From a bacterium (GTDB taxonomy: Bacteria > Zixibacteria > MSB-5A5 > WJJR01), in NCBI GenBank assembly GCA_035559435.1, contig DATMBC010000012.1, positions 1 through 42,359 of the forward strand: a stretch of DNA of 42,359 nucleotides, read 5' to 3'. Numbering within the stretch: position 1 is the first letter of the stretch; every line of letters begins with the position of its first letter. Shown here piece after piece: positions 9,301 through 16,749 of the stretch. The notes beneath the pieces are model-generated. The model worked only from the letters and a program-made list of their open reading frames with translations. It did not search any database and was not told the DNA's origin. The translations under genes and the position numbers were made by a program.

Positions 9301-9630
9301 GTAGGAGGTTTGCGCCAGCGCCAGGCCGGGAGAGGGCGGCGGCGGTGAGGCGGCCGCACTCTGCGAGACCGTCTGAAGAGGCGATGTTTCGACAACGATC
9401 GTGCGGCCGGCATCGGGCGCGAGAGGCCTGTCACCGCGGAGACTGGCGCGTACCTGGCGCAGGTCCAGTGATTGCCGTTTGATTGCCTCGATGCGGGCCT
9501 GATCGACGGCGCGGCGGGTTTTCGGGGACGCTATGGGGCTGGTTTCGTTGGCGTGAGGGGTTTGGAAACCGAGGATGGCAGCGACCGACAAGGCCAGGGC
9601 AATCCCGACAGACCGTTTCGCAATGCGCAT
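6352..9630 (-). CDS. Large secreted protein, propeller-like with Ig-like region and dockerin-like C terminus
   Basis: This exported protein has 1092 residues. I start it at 9630 rather than at the longest frame (9678), because GGGAGG lies 6 bases upstream and the N terminus then reads as a signal peptide (MRIAKRS plus a hydrophobic core). Residues about 90-560 look like a sialidase/BNR-type propeller: repeated aromatic/Asp phrases such as WHLGFPTPG, DGDRTLHILAH and MSPTGGLTWG. An Ig-like region (about 590-690: MNLGNAELTGDVSVSD) follows, then a beta-rich section. The C terminus is the dockerin-like pair (CACPCWADPECD; DVDANG; halves ending AFRG) and ends in CFGCGD. No catalytic Arg/Asp-box set for a sialidase is identifiable, so the enzyme role is open. 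Confidence 0.75.
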   Translation of the reverse strand: MRIAKRSVGIALALSVAAILGFQTPHANETSPIASPKTRRAVDQARIEAIKRQSLDLRQVRASLRGDRPLAPDAGRTIVVETSPLQTVSQSAAASPPPPSPGLALAQTSYDFQGEGWNGYQTARASGADIVHFIWMSWDRIPRDIDDNDRSVNYQSYTVSGGNFIQPFGGVAIGGSTLARAGFGNGAVFEDNTFQATLHQREDPNLPYGPWHLGFPTPGNASHIAEGLSGLTAPCNEALWPLIAASRDGDRTLHILAHSNVNDCPIDLLWYWRYNGASWTGPVPIDSTPLPSYAIADDPTGDKVAVAVHVDNYTAMNGLNNVAYLESATDGAGWIDGTEPIVKHVITNYSNPQGPQAWLHISTCYDNSGILHIAFDMQHEANASTASSIKHWNSLRNTIRTAVDASWSLSPLPGLFNLNVSELTMGIGDGATPCRGGAESNNNYVYIVYTRFGGQSQAEQEDISALGYANGELYLAMSPTGGLTWGPSVNLTNTKTPQCNPGPADTLTGIPQRPDSVCRSEHWASIGLVVSDLDIFFISDLDAGAAVLGEGTWQLNPVHYLRLPGGTTDAQYLCPNLAPNFAAILAEDPVCEFHAPTYSQTQTTLTIMNLGNAELTGDVSVSDFPGNPTLAVSAPGPYSIPAGDPDLILTVTMTANGGPEGMYTGSIAVTHNDPSQPSPQVFPVEFFVFDEFFCPESPVIMKTGVASPGSLALLVENNGRIADQYDKGGLWRHSDSSWSVFDASLLIAHGPQSPDTTVFLRFYDRPSNGQYGFRPLSDLIIDTSAYGTGMGCAYASTRLCTRDSVVGISVEWAFPQDYAKDEFVIARYRIYRHNPQVPVTDLAIGLLADLNAMPAKRLGAVQYGAANTPVADMNRNLLGVQGSDTAGHVPVGQNTATRFRAGIATRAPFGYAQVGNAYTDLQPGGGPSDGFLYRILTLPANGADMFVDSAADLYTLFALDRGRSLAPAETLTYVAIFASDTISEASFLATVDAGLALACSPDLCSGVQCACPCWADPECDMVRSDVLDVVATLNVAFRGAGAILDPGCPVARSDVDANGVTDIVDAVKVVGVAFRGQMIAATYIDPCFGCGD

Positions 9631-9809
9631 AGAGCACCTCCCGCGGAATACCGCCAATAATATAGTTGATTTCCTCACGGTGTGAGGACCGCGAGAGAGC
9701 GAAGGGGTGTGACCGTCCTACGCTTAGAATCTGAGCGTGTGGGGCAGTCTTGTCAAGATGAAATCGGGACATCGATGCGGGGTTTTGACAGCCGTGGTGA
9801 TCGGGGGCA

Positions 9810-9863
9810 AACAAAGATTCCAAGGGGTGTCCGCAAAGAGCGCGGACCCCCCTTGGAATGACG
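9810..9863 (+). repeat. Hairpin repeat, copy 3
   Basis: 9817-9834 pairs with 9842-9859 (18 bp, one imperfect pair) around loop AAAGAGC. Outer words are AACAAAG and TGACG. It is nearly identical to copy 2 (6224) and opens the tandem array that follows. Confidence 0.8.
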
Positions 9864-10004
9864 GTGGGAGAGTTTCGGAGTCGGGTGCGCGGACACCCTT
9901 TGGAATGACGGGGGATGAGTGTAGGAGTCGGGTGCGCGGCCCCCCCTTGGAATGACGATGGATGAGTTTTGGAGTCGGGAGCGCGGACACCCCCTGGAAT
10001 GACG
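9855..10004. repeat. 47-bp tandem repeat array (three units plus end)
   Basis: The word GGAATGACG starts at 9855, 9902, 9949 and 9996, a period of exactly 47 bases. Each unit carries GATGAGT/GAGAGTTT-type sequence, then GGAGTCGGG, then GCGCGG(A/C)C. The units are extensions of the hairpin repeat's right arm. The array ends about 30 bases before the stop codon of the symporter gene. Confidence 0.85.
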
Positions 10005-10032
10005 ATTCCTGCTGATGATTTCAACCGGATTC

Positions 10033-11289
10033 CTACGTGGATTCGCCTTTGGAGACGACCACGGCGGCGGCGAGGTCGCCGGTGACGTTAAGGGTGGTGC
10101 GGCACATGTCGAGGAAGCGGTCGACGCCGAGGATCAGGCCGAGACCCTCGATCGGCACATGGACCATGCCGAGTATCATCGCCACCACTGGCAGCGAGCC
10201 GGCCGGGATGCCGGCGGTGCCGATGCCGCCGAGGATGCAGATGCCGACCACCATGATCTGCTGGGCGAGCGAGAGATCGACGCCATAGAACTGCGCCAGG
10301 AACAGGACGGTCACGCCTTCAAACAGGGCGGTGCCGTTCTGGTTGGCGGTGGAGCCGATGGTGAGGACGAAGCGGCTGACGCTGGGCGGGAGTTTCAGGT
10401 TCTCCTCGGCCACGCGCAATGTGGTGGGCAATGTGGCGTTGCTGGAGGCGGTGGAAAAGGCGGTCAGCATGACCTCCTGAATGTCGCGGAAAAACCGCCG
10501 CGGACTCATGCCGCCGAGCAACTTCACCGAGAGCGAATAGACCACAAAATGGTGGATCGCCATCGCCGCCAGCACGACGATCACATAACGCAACAACTGC
10601 AGAATGACCTCGTATCCCAATTGGGCGGTCAATGTGAAGAGCAAGGCGCCGACGCCGATCGGGGCAAACGAGATCACCAGACCGATGAGGCGCATGGTGA
10701 TGTCGTAGAGGCCGGAGAGGGCCTCCTCGAAGCGGCGCGCCGGCTCGGTCCTGGTCATGATGAGGCCGATGCCGATCATCAGCGCGAAGAACATCACCGC
10801 CAGCATGTCCATGTCGACCATGGCGCGGATTGGGTTGTCGGGGACGATGCGAACGAGGAAGTCGAGGTCGCCCTTGCCCGATTCGGGACGGGCGGTGATC
10901 GCGGCGGCCCTCTCCCCCGCGCCCTCGAGGAGCCGTGCGCGGGTCTCCTCCGACATGCCGCCGCCGGGCTGGAAGAGATTGACCAGGAAGATGCCGAGGA
11001 AGACGGCGATGGCGGACACGACGAGCGTGTAGGCGAACATCTTGACGCCCACGCGTCCGAGACGGCGCGGATCGCCGATGCCGGCGACACCCAGGGCGAG
11101 CGCCGCGAAGATGAGCGGGATGACCAGCATGAACAGCAACCGGATGAAGATCTGCCCGACCGGCTGGGTGACATAGCGGATGAGGTCGCGCAGCGCGGCG
11201 GAATCGCCGAAGAGAAAGTGCGAGGCGGTGCCGAGGATGATGCCACCGGCCAGACCGATGGCCATGCGGGTGTGCAGGGAGCCGCGCAT
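10033..11289 (-). CDS. Dicarboxylate/amino acid:cation symporter (DAACS family)
   Basis: A 418-residue inner-membrane carrier for C4-dicarboxylates or glutamate/aspartate driven by Na+ or H+. The start at 11289 gives the family's usual length; upstream frame residues are not membrane-like. The serine-rich hairpin is SSNAT (282-286) and the second hairpin contains GTAGIP (357-362). The last helix carries the substrate and sodium residues D390, D394, R397, T398, N401 and D405, in the spacing known from GltPh. The unwound-helix motif, NMDGT in most members, is NQNGT here (316-320), so the Asp that helps hold sodium in GltPh is Asn. It is divergent from the reductase gene. The exact substrate cannot be read from the sequence. 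Confidence 0.88.
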   Translation of the reverse strand: MRGSLHTRMAIGLAGGIILGTASHFLFGDSAALRDLIRYVTQPVGQIFIRLLFMLVIPLIFAALALGVAGIGDPRRLGRVGVKMFAYTLVVSAIAVFLGIFLVNLFQPGGGMSEETRARLLEGAGERAAAITARPESGKGDLDFLVRIVPDNPIRAMVDMDMLAVMFFALMIGIGLIMTRTEPARRFEEALSGLYDITMRLIGLVISFAPIGVGALLFTLTAQLGYEVILQLLRYVIVVLAAMAIHHFVVYSLSVKLLGGMSPRRFFRDIQEVMLTAFSTASSNATLPTTLRVAEENLKLPPSVSRFVLTIGSTANQNGTALFEGVTVLFLAQFYGVDLSLAQQIMVVGICILGGIGTAGIPAGSLPVVAMILGMVHVPIEGLGLILGVDRFLDMCRTTLNVTGDLAAAVVVSKGEST

Positions 11290-11434
11290 GCCCAACGATG
11301 GCACGCGACGGGACGCGGCGCAACCGGGATTACGAGGCGGCGAAAACCACTCAAGTTCAGTGTAGACCGGAGTCGATTTCAGGAGTATGATGATCCCGGT
11401 TGCCGCCGCCGTGCGCCGCGCGACTCTGGAGACC

Positions 11435-12199
11435 ATGACCGAGACCAAACACATCACCGCGCGTCTGCGCAGCCGCTTTGAGATCGCCGAGGGGCTGGCG
11501 ATCTTCGTCTTTGAGCCCGCCGCGCCGATGCGCTGGGAGCCGGGGCAGTATGCGACGATCGGCGTGGCCAACGGCGAGCGGATCATCGAACGTCCCTACT
11601 CGATCTGCTCGACCGAGGCGCAGGGCTTCCTGGAGTTCTTCGTCGAGTTGGTCCCGGGCGGGACGTTGACGCCGCTTCTGTGGAACCTCAAGGTCGGCGA
11701 ATGGGCGATGGTCCGTCCGAAGACCAAAGGGCATTTCCTCCTCGACACCGAAAGCGGCCGGACCACGCATCTGATGGTGGCCACGGTCACCGGGATCGCG
11801 CCGTATGTGAGCATGTTGCGGCGCTATCGCGCCGATTTGCTTTCCGGCAAGGAATCGACCATCCATCACTTCATCATTCTCCACGCGGGAAGCCGTTCGC
11901 ACGAGCTGGCCTACCAGGAGGAGTTCCAGGCCTTGTCGATGGATGTGAAGATGCTTCGCTATGTCGCCTCGGTGAGCCGTCCCTGGGAGGAGCCGGACTG
12001 GACCGGCGAGGTGGGCCGCGCCGAGGATGTGCTGCGCAAGTACATCGACGCCACGCGGGTGAAGCCGGCGCAGATGACCGCGTATCTGTGCGGGCATCCG
12101 GGGATGATTCAGACGGGGTCCGGGGTGTTGCAGCGTGTCGGGATGCCGAAAGAGAATATCCGCATTGAGCAGTATTTCCCCCCGTCGGCGGGGGAGTGA
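11435..12199 (+). CDS. Ferredoxin--NADP+ reductase-like flavoprotein
   Basis: A 254-residue cytoplasmic FAD enzyme moving electrons between NADPH and ferredoxin or flavodoxin. Motifs in order: FAD-binding RPYSI (53-57), GGTLTP (75-80), nucleotide-binding VTGIAPYVSML (118-128; Val where GTGIAP is usual) and CGHPGMI (219-225). The C terminus IEQYFP resembles bacterial Fpr-type enzymes, of similar length. The start is uncertain: ATG 11435 has GGAG 3 bases upstream and fits the family N terminus. ATG 11387/11390 follow a strong AGGAG and would add 15-16 residues. It is transcribed divergently from the symporter. The subfamily (plant-type Fpr class) is an inference. Confidence 0.85.
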   Translation: MTETKHITARLRSRFEIAEGLAIFVFEPAAPMRWEPGQYATIGVANGERIIERPYSICSTEAQGFLEFFVELVPGGTLTPLLWNLKVGEWAMVRPKTKGHFLLDTESGRTTHLMVATVTGIAPYVSMLRRYRADLLSGKESTIHHFIILHAGSRSHELAYQEEFQALSMDVKMLRYVASVSRPWEEPDWTGEVGRAEDVLRKYIDATRVKPAQMTAYLCGHPGMIQTGSGVLQRVGMPKENIRIEQYFPPSAGE

Positions 12200-12215
12200 G
12201 ATTCCCGCACAGGTG

Positions 12216-12271
12216 AACAAAGATTCCAACCCGGCCGCGGCCAAGAGCGCCGCGACCGGGTTGGAATGACG
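12216..12271 (+). repeat. Hairpin repeat, copy 4
   Basis: 12223-12241 pairs with 12249-12267 (19 bp, one mismatch) around loop CAAGAGC, with AACAAAG and TGACG outside. The inner stem differs from copies 2 and 3 on both arms together. It begins 17 bases after the reductase stop codon. Confidence 0.8.
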
Positions 12272-12309
12272 CCGCTGGAATCATGCGGCCGGGCGGCCCT
12301 GCCGTGTGT

Positions 12310-12380
12310 ATCGCCTCGTTCGGCGGGTCCCAAAAGCGGACCCGCCGAACGAGGCGATGGACAGACAGGAATGTCTGTCC
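12310..12380. terminator. Two strong hairpins between convergent genes
   Basis: 12310-12330 pairs perfectly with 12338-12358 (21 bp, 7-base loop). Directly after it, 12359-12367 pairs perfectly with 12372-12380 (9 bp, GGAA loop). They separate the reductase (+) from the glycosyltransferase-like gene (-), so a bidirectional transcript end is plausible, although no T-run is present. Part of the left arm recurs at about 3094-3110, so it is also a repeat. Confidence 0.5.
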
Positions 12381-12414
12381 TCCTGAATTCAAATCAGACA
12401 GTTGGGGGATCTGA

Positions 12415-14274
12415 TCAATTCGCCAGCCAGGGGGCGAGGCGTTTGATTTGCGAATTGGCGTAGGCGACCTGGGCGGAGTCGCCACGGGCGAGGGCGACGA
12501 CGCCGATGGTCTGCCAGGCGCTGACCATGAAGGAATCGATGGCCAGCGCGCGGTGGGCATAGGCGAGGGCGCTGTCATCCTGGCGCATCTGCATGAAGGC
12601 AGTGGCGAGGAAGGCGTCGGCGGCGGCCCAGTCCGAGGGTCCGATCGCTTTCAACTCGTGCATACGCTGAACTGCGCCGGGAAGATTGTCGGCGACCAGT
12701 TCGTTGTAGGCGGCGTTGAGCTTGTGCGCCAGCTCGATGTCGGGCCAGACCTCGTCGGGCTTGTTGTAGGGGCCCTTGCGCTTGTGGATGGCCAGCATCC
12801 GGGTGGTGCCGGGAAAGAGCACGGTGTAGTAATTGTTGCGGAACTCGGAATGCAGGATGAGGGCGCGTTCGGCCGGCGCCGACGGTTTGTGGCCGGTGGA
12901 AAACAGGATCCAGTCGGGGTCCTGCGAGAGGACATAGGTGGCGTTGAAGTTGCGCTCGCGCCAGGTGGTTTCGTTGCCGGGGATGGTTTCGGGATGGCGC
13001 GCCACGGTCGAGTCGGTCAACCCCAGCATGTCGATGATGCGGCGTCCGGGGAGATCATAGGCGATCTTGCCGATGGTCGAGACGGCGATGGTGAAGGGAC
13101 GGTCATCGATGCGGCGCAGATAGTCGGCGATCGTGGTCATCTTGGCGATCAAGCCCAGCTCGAGATTGCGGGTCGAGGTGAGAATCTCGCGGGGTTGAGT
13201 GATCGAGAACGTGAGCAAGGCGGTGGTGGCCGCAACGGTGCCGATATAGGGCATCGGCAGACGGCGTGTCCAGGACGGCAGCCAGGCACCGCCGGCCATG
13301 ATTGCCGCGGCCATGAGAGGCAGAATCGGCACGAAGAACCGATGCGGGCGCAGGACATCGCCGCCGATGACGATGATGTAGCCGGTGTAGATCAAAAACA
13401 GCAGCGGCACACACTTCCAGCGTCCGGGCAGCTTCCACACGGCGATGCCGACAGGGAGGAGCATAACCCCATAGATCATGTAGTGCCGGAGGAAGAGCCA
13501 GGCGTACTGCAGGCCGCTTTGCACATACTCCCAGGCCAGCCCGGTCTTGGCATAGAATGGATTGGGCAGCAGGCCGCCATAGTAGAGCAGTTTGAACAAT
13601 CCGAATGGCGCGAGCAGAATCGCGGTGAGGCCGAACAGATACAGCGCGCGTCGCCCGTCACGGCTGATGACATATTCGCATCCCGACAGCAGAATCCAGA
13701 ACAGCCCGCCTTCGGGACGGGTCATGGTGGCCAGCGCCAGGGCGATCGGGGTCAGCCGCGACTGGCCAAGCCAGAGCCAGACGGCAAGCGCCACGAGGAA
13801 ACCAAACAGCGCGGTCTCCAGCCCGGAGACCGCCCAGTAGGCCAGGGAGCCATTGACGCCGGCAATCAACGCGCCGGAGAAACCGGCCCAGTGGCCGCCG
13901 CGGTCATAAATCTGCTCCCAGCAACGCCGTGACAGCAGCGCGGCAAGGATGATCATGCCTATCCCCGCGGCCATGCCCAGCGCCTTGGCGGCCGGATCGA
14001 AGTCGATGCCGACCAGGCCGCAGAGGACCAGCCAGATCACCCAGAGGAAGTTGGTGTACCCTTCGACGCGCTCGCCGATGTTGAACACCAATCCATGCCC
14101 CTCGAGGGCGTGGCGGGCATAGCGGTAGGAGATGAAGGCGTCATCCTGGGTGAACCAGAGCTGGCGGGCATTGACGATAAAGACAATCACGGCGGCGACG
14201 ACGCCGAGGACGACGACCACATGGCTCAACAGCGCGGCGTTGTCCGGAGCATGGGCTTTGGAGCGGGGCGGCAT
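12415..14274 (-). CDS. GT-C-type membrane glycosyltransferase-like protein with TPR-like tail
   Basis: A 619-residue multi-pass inner-membrane protein. The first helix is at about 17-36; the first periplasmic loop carries DD (44-45) in QDDAFISYRYAR and GERVEGYTNFLW (67-78), the signature region of GT-C transferases such as the mycobacterial AftB-like group. About ten hydrophobic segments follow to about residue 370, then a soluble domain and a helical C-terminal repeat region (about 530-619: AADAFLATAFMQ, ALAYAHRALAID) that looks like TPRs. Such enzymes use polyprenyl-phosphate sugars to glycosylate lipids or proteins outside the membrane. Acceptor and sugar are unknown. No clear ribosome binding site precedes the ATG. 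Confidence 0.65.
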   Translation of the reverse strand: MPPRSKAHAPDNAALLSHVVVVLGVVAAVIVFIVNARQLWFTQDDAFISYRYARHALEGHGLVFNIGERVEGYTNFLWVIWLVLCGLVGIDFDPAAKALGMAAGIGMIILAALLSRRCWEQIYDRGGHWAGFSGALIAGVNGSLAYWAVSGLETALFGFLVALAVWLWLGQSRLTPIALALATMTRPEGGLFWILLSGCEYVISRDGRRALYLFGLTAILLAPFGLFKLLYYGGLLPNPFYAKTGLAWEYVQSGLQYAWLFLRHYMIYGVMLLPVGIAVWKLPGRWKCVPLLFLIYTGYIIVIGGDVLRPHRFFVPILPLMAAAIMAGGAWLPSWTRRLPMPYIGTVAATTALLTFSITQPREILTSTRNLELGLIAKMTTIADYLRRIDDRPFTIAVSTIGKIAYDLPGRRIIDMLGLTDSTVARHPETIPGNETTWRERNFNATYVLSQDPDWILFSTGHKPSAPAERALILHSEFRNNYYTVLFPGTTRMLAIHKRKGPYNKPDEVWPDIELAHKLNAAYNELVADNLPGAVQRMHELKAIGPSDWAAADAFLATAFMQMRQDDSALAYAHRALAIDSFMVSAWQTIGVVALARGDSAQVAYANSQIKRLAPWLAN

Positions 14275-14318
14275 GACGGCCTAAAGAACAGCGGCGTCGC
14301 GCCGCTGGCAATGCCTTC

Positions 14319-15863
14319 TCACGCCGGGGACTGCACCGGGATGGTCGTCAGGTTGTCGGCGTCGCGGTGGCGCTGCGAGACGATCCACGGGAAATCGGTC
14401 GAGTCGAGGACCTCGAAGAAGATGTCTACGATCGCCGGGTCGAACTGGATGCCGGAAAAGATGCGCAGTTCCTCGCGCGCGGCGGCCAGCGACTGGCCGC
14501 GGCGGTAGGGACGGTCGGAGGTGATGGCATCGAAGGCATCGACCACGGCCAGGAGGCGTCCTTCGATCGGGATCTCCTCCCCCGCCAGGCCGCTGGGGTA
14601 GCCGGTGCCGTTGTAGCGCTCGTGGTGATAGTACACATACGGGATTGCGGCCCTCAGAAACGGCACGCCCTCGATGATCTTGGCGCCGATTTCGGGGTGG
14701 GTCTTCATCACGGCGAACTCATCGGGGGTGAGCGGGCCGGGTTTGGAGAGGATCGAGTCGGGCACACCAATCTTGCCGATGTCGTGGAGCGTGCAGCCAA
14801 TCCAGAGATTGGTGAGCCGTTCGGGGTCCCAGCCCATCTTGGCGCCGATGGCGCGCGCGAGCACCTTGACCCGATCGGTGTGTCCGTGGGTGTAGGGATC
14901 GCGGATTTCGATGGCGTTGGCCAGAGCGGTGACGGTCTCGACGTAGGTCGCCTGGAGGTCCTTGTAGAGGCGGGCGTTGTCGATGGCGATCGCCGCCTGC
15001 TGGGCGATCATGCCGATCGCGCGCAGGGTGCCATCGCCGACCGGCCCGGCGGTGGCGCGGCGCACGATGTTCAGCAACCCGATGGCCTGACCCTTCACCA
15101 CCAGGGGCTGGCAGATGCGCATGGCGCCATCGTGGTCGTTCGGGAACAGCGCGATCTGGCTGTCCTCGAGCACGACGGTCTGGCCGTTGGCCAAGGCGGC
15201 GTTGGAGGTCACGGTCTCGCCGCGCAGGAAGCGCGCCTGCGGGGGCTCCTGCAGGAGGGCCGGGTCGCCATGGAAGGCGCGCATCTCCAATTGACCGGTC
15301 TCGGGATGGCGCAACAGCACGCTGGCAGCCTCGGCGGCGCATTCGCGCACCACGGTCTCGTTGACCGCCTGCAGAATCTGATCGACGCCGGAGATGGTGC
15401 CGACGGCGCGGTTGAGCTCGGAGACGGCAACCTGCTCGCGCAGTTCCATGTTCTCGCGGCGCAGACGGCAGTTGTCGAGGGCGCGGTGAATGGCGGCCGA
15501 GAGCATCTCCAGACGGAATGGCTTGATGATGTAGTCGTAGGTGCCATGCTGCAAAGCCGAGATGGCGGTCTCGACGGTCGGGTGCGCGGTGATCAGAATC
15601 GAGACCGCATGCGGCTGGACCTGACGGGCGCGGCGAATGACATCGAGACCCGAGCCATCGGGCAAAAACAAGTCGACCAACAGAAGATCGACGGCGCGCT
15701 TGTCGAGCAGGTCGATGGCTTCGTGGACATTGGCGGCCACATGGACGGTCATGCCCGGCTGATCGGCCAGCCAGTCGTGGAGCAGGATGCGGATGCCGGG
15801 CTCGTCATCGACGATCAGCACGGCCGCCGGGATCGGCATGGATTGATACAGGGAGTGGGTCAT
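14319..15863 (-). CDS. Response regulator with GAF and HD-GYP domains (probable c-di-GMP phosphodiesterase)
   Basis: A 514-residue cytoplasmic signalling protein. The receiver domain (about 12-130) has acidic pair D19/D20, phosphoacceptor D64 (LLLVDLFLPDG), T92 and K114. A short helical linker leads to a GAF-like domain (about 150-300). The HD-GYP domain (about 305-490) has H360-D361, H389-P, HHE (413-415) and GYP (421-423), all metal-ligand positions kept. The usual DG before GYP is NG. HD-GYP proteins hydrolyse cyclic di-GMP, so phosphorylation by an unknown kinase probably tunes motility or biofilm behaviour. No histidine kinase lies next to it. The start at 15863 omits an unrelated 38-residue upstream extension; the ribosome binding site is weak. 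Confidence 0.88.
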   Translation of the reverse strand: MTHSLYQSMPIPAAVLIVDDEPGIRILLHDWLADQPGMTVHVAANVHEAIDLLDKRAVDLLLVDLFLPDGSGLDVIRRARQVQPHAVSILITAHPTVETAISALQHGTYDYIIKPFRLEMLSAAIHRALDNCRLRRENMELREQVAVSELNRAVGTISGVDQILQAVNETVVRECAAEAASVLLRHPETGQLEMRAFHGDPALLQEPPQARFLRGETVTSNAALANGQTVVLEDSQIALFPNDHDGAMRICQPLVVKGQAIGLLNIVRRATAGPVGDGTLRAIGMIAQQAAIAIDNARLYKDLQATYVETVTALANAIEIRDPYTHGHTDRVKVLARAIGAKMGWDPERLTNLWIGCTLHDIGKIGVPDSILSKPGPLTPDEFAVMKTHPEIGAKIIEGVPFLRAAIPYVYYHHERYNGTGYPSGLAGEEIPIEGRLLAVVDAFDAITSDRPYRRGQSLAAAREELRIFSGIQFDPAIVDIFFEVLDSTDFPWIVSQRHRDADNLTTIPVQSPA

Positions 15864-15912
15864 GTCTATGAGATTATCGGCGCGCCCGGGCGAAGCGTTA
15901 TGCGAAAGATGA

Positions 15913-15942
15913 CACAGCCCCCGGCGAGGGCCGGGGGCTGTG
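15913..15942 (-). terminator. Strong hairpin between the adenosyltransferase and HD-GYP genes
   Basis: 15913-15925 pairs perfectly with 15930-15942 (13 bp, 4-base loop). It lies 50 bases past the stop of the minus-strand corrinoid adenosyltransferase gene. Read on that strand a modest T-containing stretch (TCATCTTTC) follows, so it probably ends that transcript. Confidence 0.6.
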
Positions 15943-15991
15943 CAACGGTTTGCGTGTCGGTATGGGGACGCCCCCATTGGGGCGCGGCGGC

Positions 15992-16552
15992 TCAGTAATC
16001 GACGCCTTTTTGCGCCAGTTCGCCCTTTTGGTAGGGGTGTTTGATCTCGCGCATTTCGGTGACGAGGTCGGCGCGTTCGATCACCTCGGGCGGCGCGCCT
16101 CGTCCGGTGAGCACCAGATGGACGTTGGCGGGCTTGGTGTCAATCAGGGCGACCAGATCGGCGCCGGTGAGGAAGCCGAGTTGGCAGGCAACGAAGATTT
16201 CATCGAGGATCACGATCTGCCAGTGTCCCGAAGTGATTTCATCCTTCACCTCGGTTAAGGCGGCGAGGGCGGCCTGGCGGTGGACCTCGCGGGGGAGTTT
16301 GTCGTCGACGATGCCGACAAATCCCTCCCCTTTCTGGCGCAGTTCGACATAGGGAGACAACAGTTGGAGGCCATCCAGTTCGCCGTAGTGCCAGGAGCCC
16401 TTGATGAACTGCCAGATCAAGGTCCGCCAGTTGTAACCGGCGGCGCGTACGGCCATACCGAGGGCGGCGGTGGTCTTCCCCTTGCCGTCGCCGGTGTAGC
16501 AGATCACCAGGCCCTTCTGGACGCGGATTTTCGGGGGTGCGGGCGTCGTCAT
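15992..16552 (-). CDS. cobO: Cob(I)yrinic acid a,c-diamide adenosyltransferase
   Basis: A 186-residue cytoplasmic enzyme of the CobA/CobO/BtuR family that moves the adenosyl group of ATP onto reduced corrinoid, in B12 synthesis or salvage. The P-loop GDGKGKTT is at 21-28. Other family marks are the Q-F-I-K-G-S-W-H-Y-G-E stretch, VILDEIF, LTGRGAPPEVIERADLVTEM and the C-terminal QKGVDY. Length matches the family. The ATG at 16552 is preferred to an upstream TTG (16615), because the extra residues are not family-like. No other cobalamin gene is in the window, so it may serve salvage. Confidence 0.92.
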   Translation of the reverse strand: MTTPAPPKIRVQKGLVICYTGDGKGKTTAALGMAVRAAGYNWRTLIWQFIKGSWHYGELDGLQLLSPYVELRQKGEGFVGIVDDKLPREVHRQAALAALTEVKDEITSGHWQIVILDEIFVACQLGFLTGADLVALIDTKPANVHLVLTGRGAPPEVIERADLVTEMREIKHPYQKGELAQKGVDY

Positions 16553-16749
16553 GCCGCAATGATGGCACGGCGCAAGGGGGCATTCAAGGGAATCCGGTCG
16601 CGAAGGAGTTGACAACCGGGAATAATCAGCGACTTTATCGGTAGAGAGATACGAGATGTCAAACCCGCCCGGTCCGGGCGGACAATCGAATCAAGCGGTG
16701 CGCGACGCCCGCCGGCGTCGCGGTCCGGCCCAGGCCGGAGGGGGATGCC

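Noticed and set aside
9855-10004. Possible CRISPR array
   Set aside because: The 47-base units are contiguous, with no unique spacers and no cas genes nearby, so it is a simple tandem repeat.
10015-11481. Plus-strand open frame of 488 codons
   Set aside because: Antisense to the DAACS symporter, whose motifs are unmistakable; the product is Gly/Asp/His/Arg-rich low-complexity, as expected of a GC-rich shadow frame.
12448-13932. Plus-strand open frame of 494 codons
   Set aside because: Antisense to the GT-C-like membrane protein; no domain pattern, composition typical of GC-rich shadow frames.
14367-15998. Plus-strand open frame of 543 codons
   Set aside because: Antisense to the REC-GAF-HD-GYP gene, which has all catalytic motifs.
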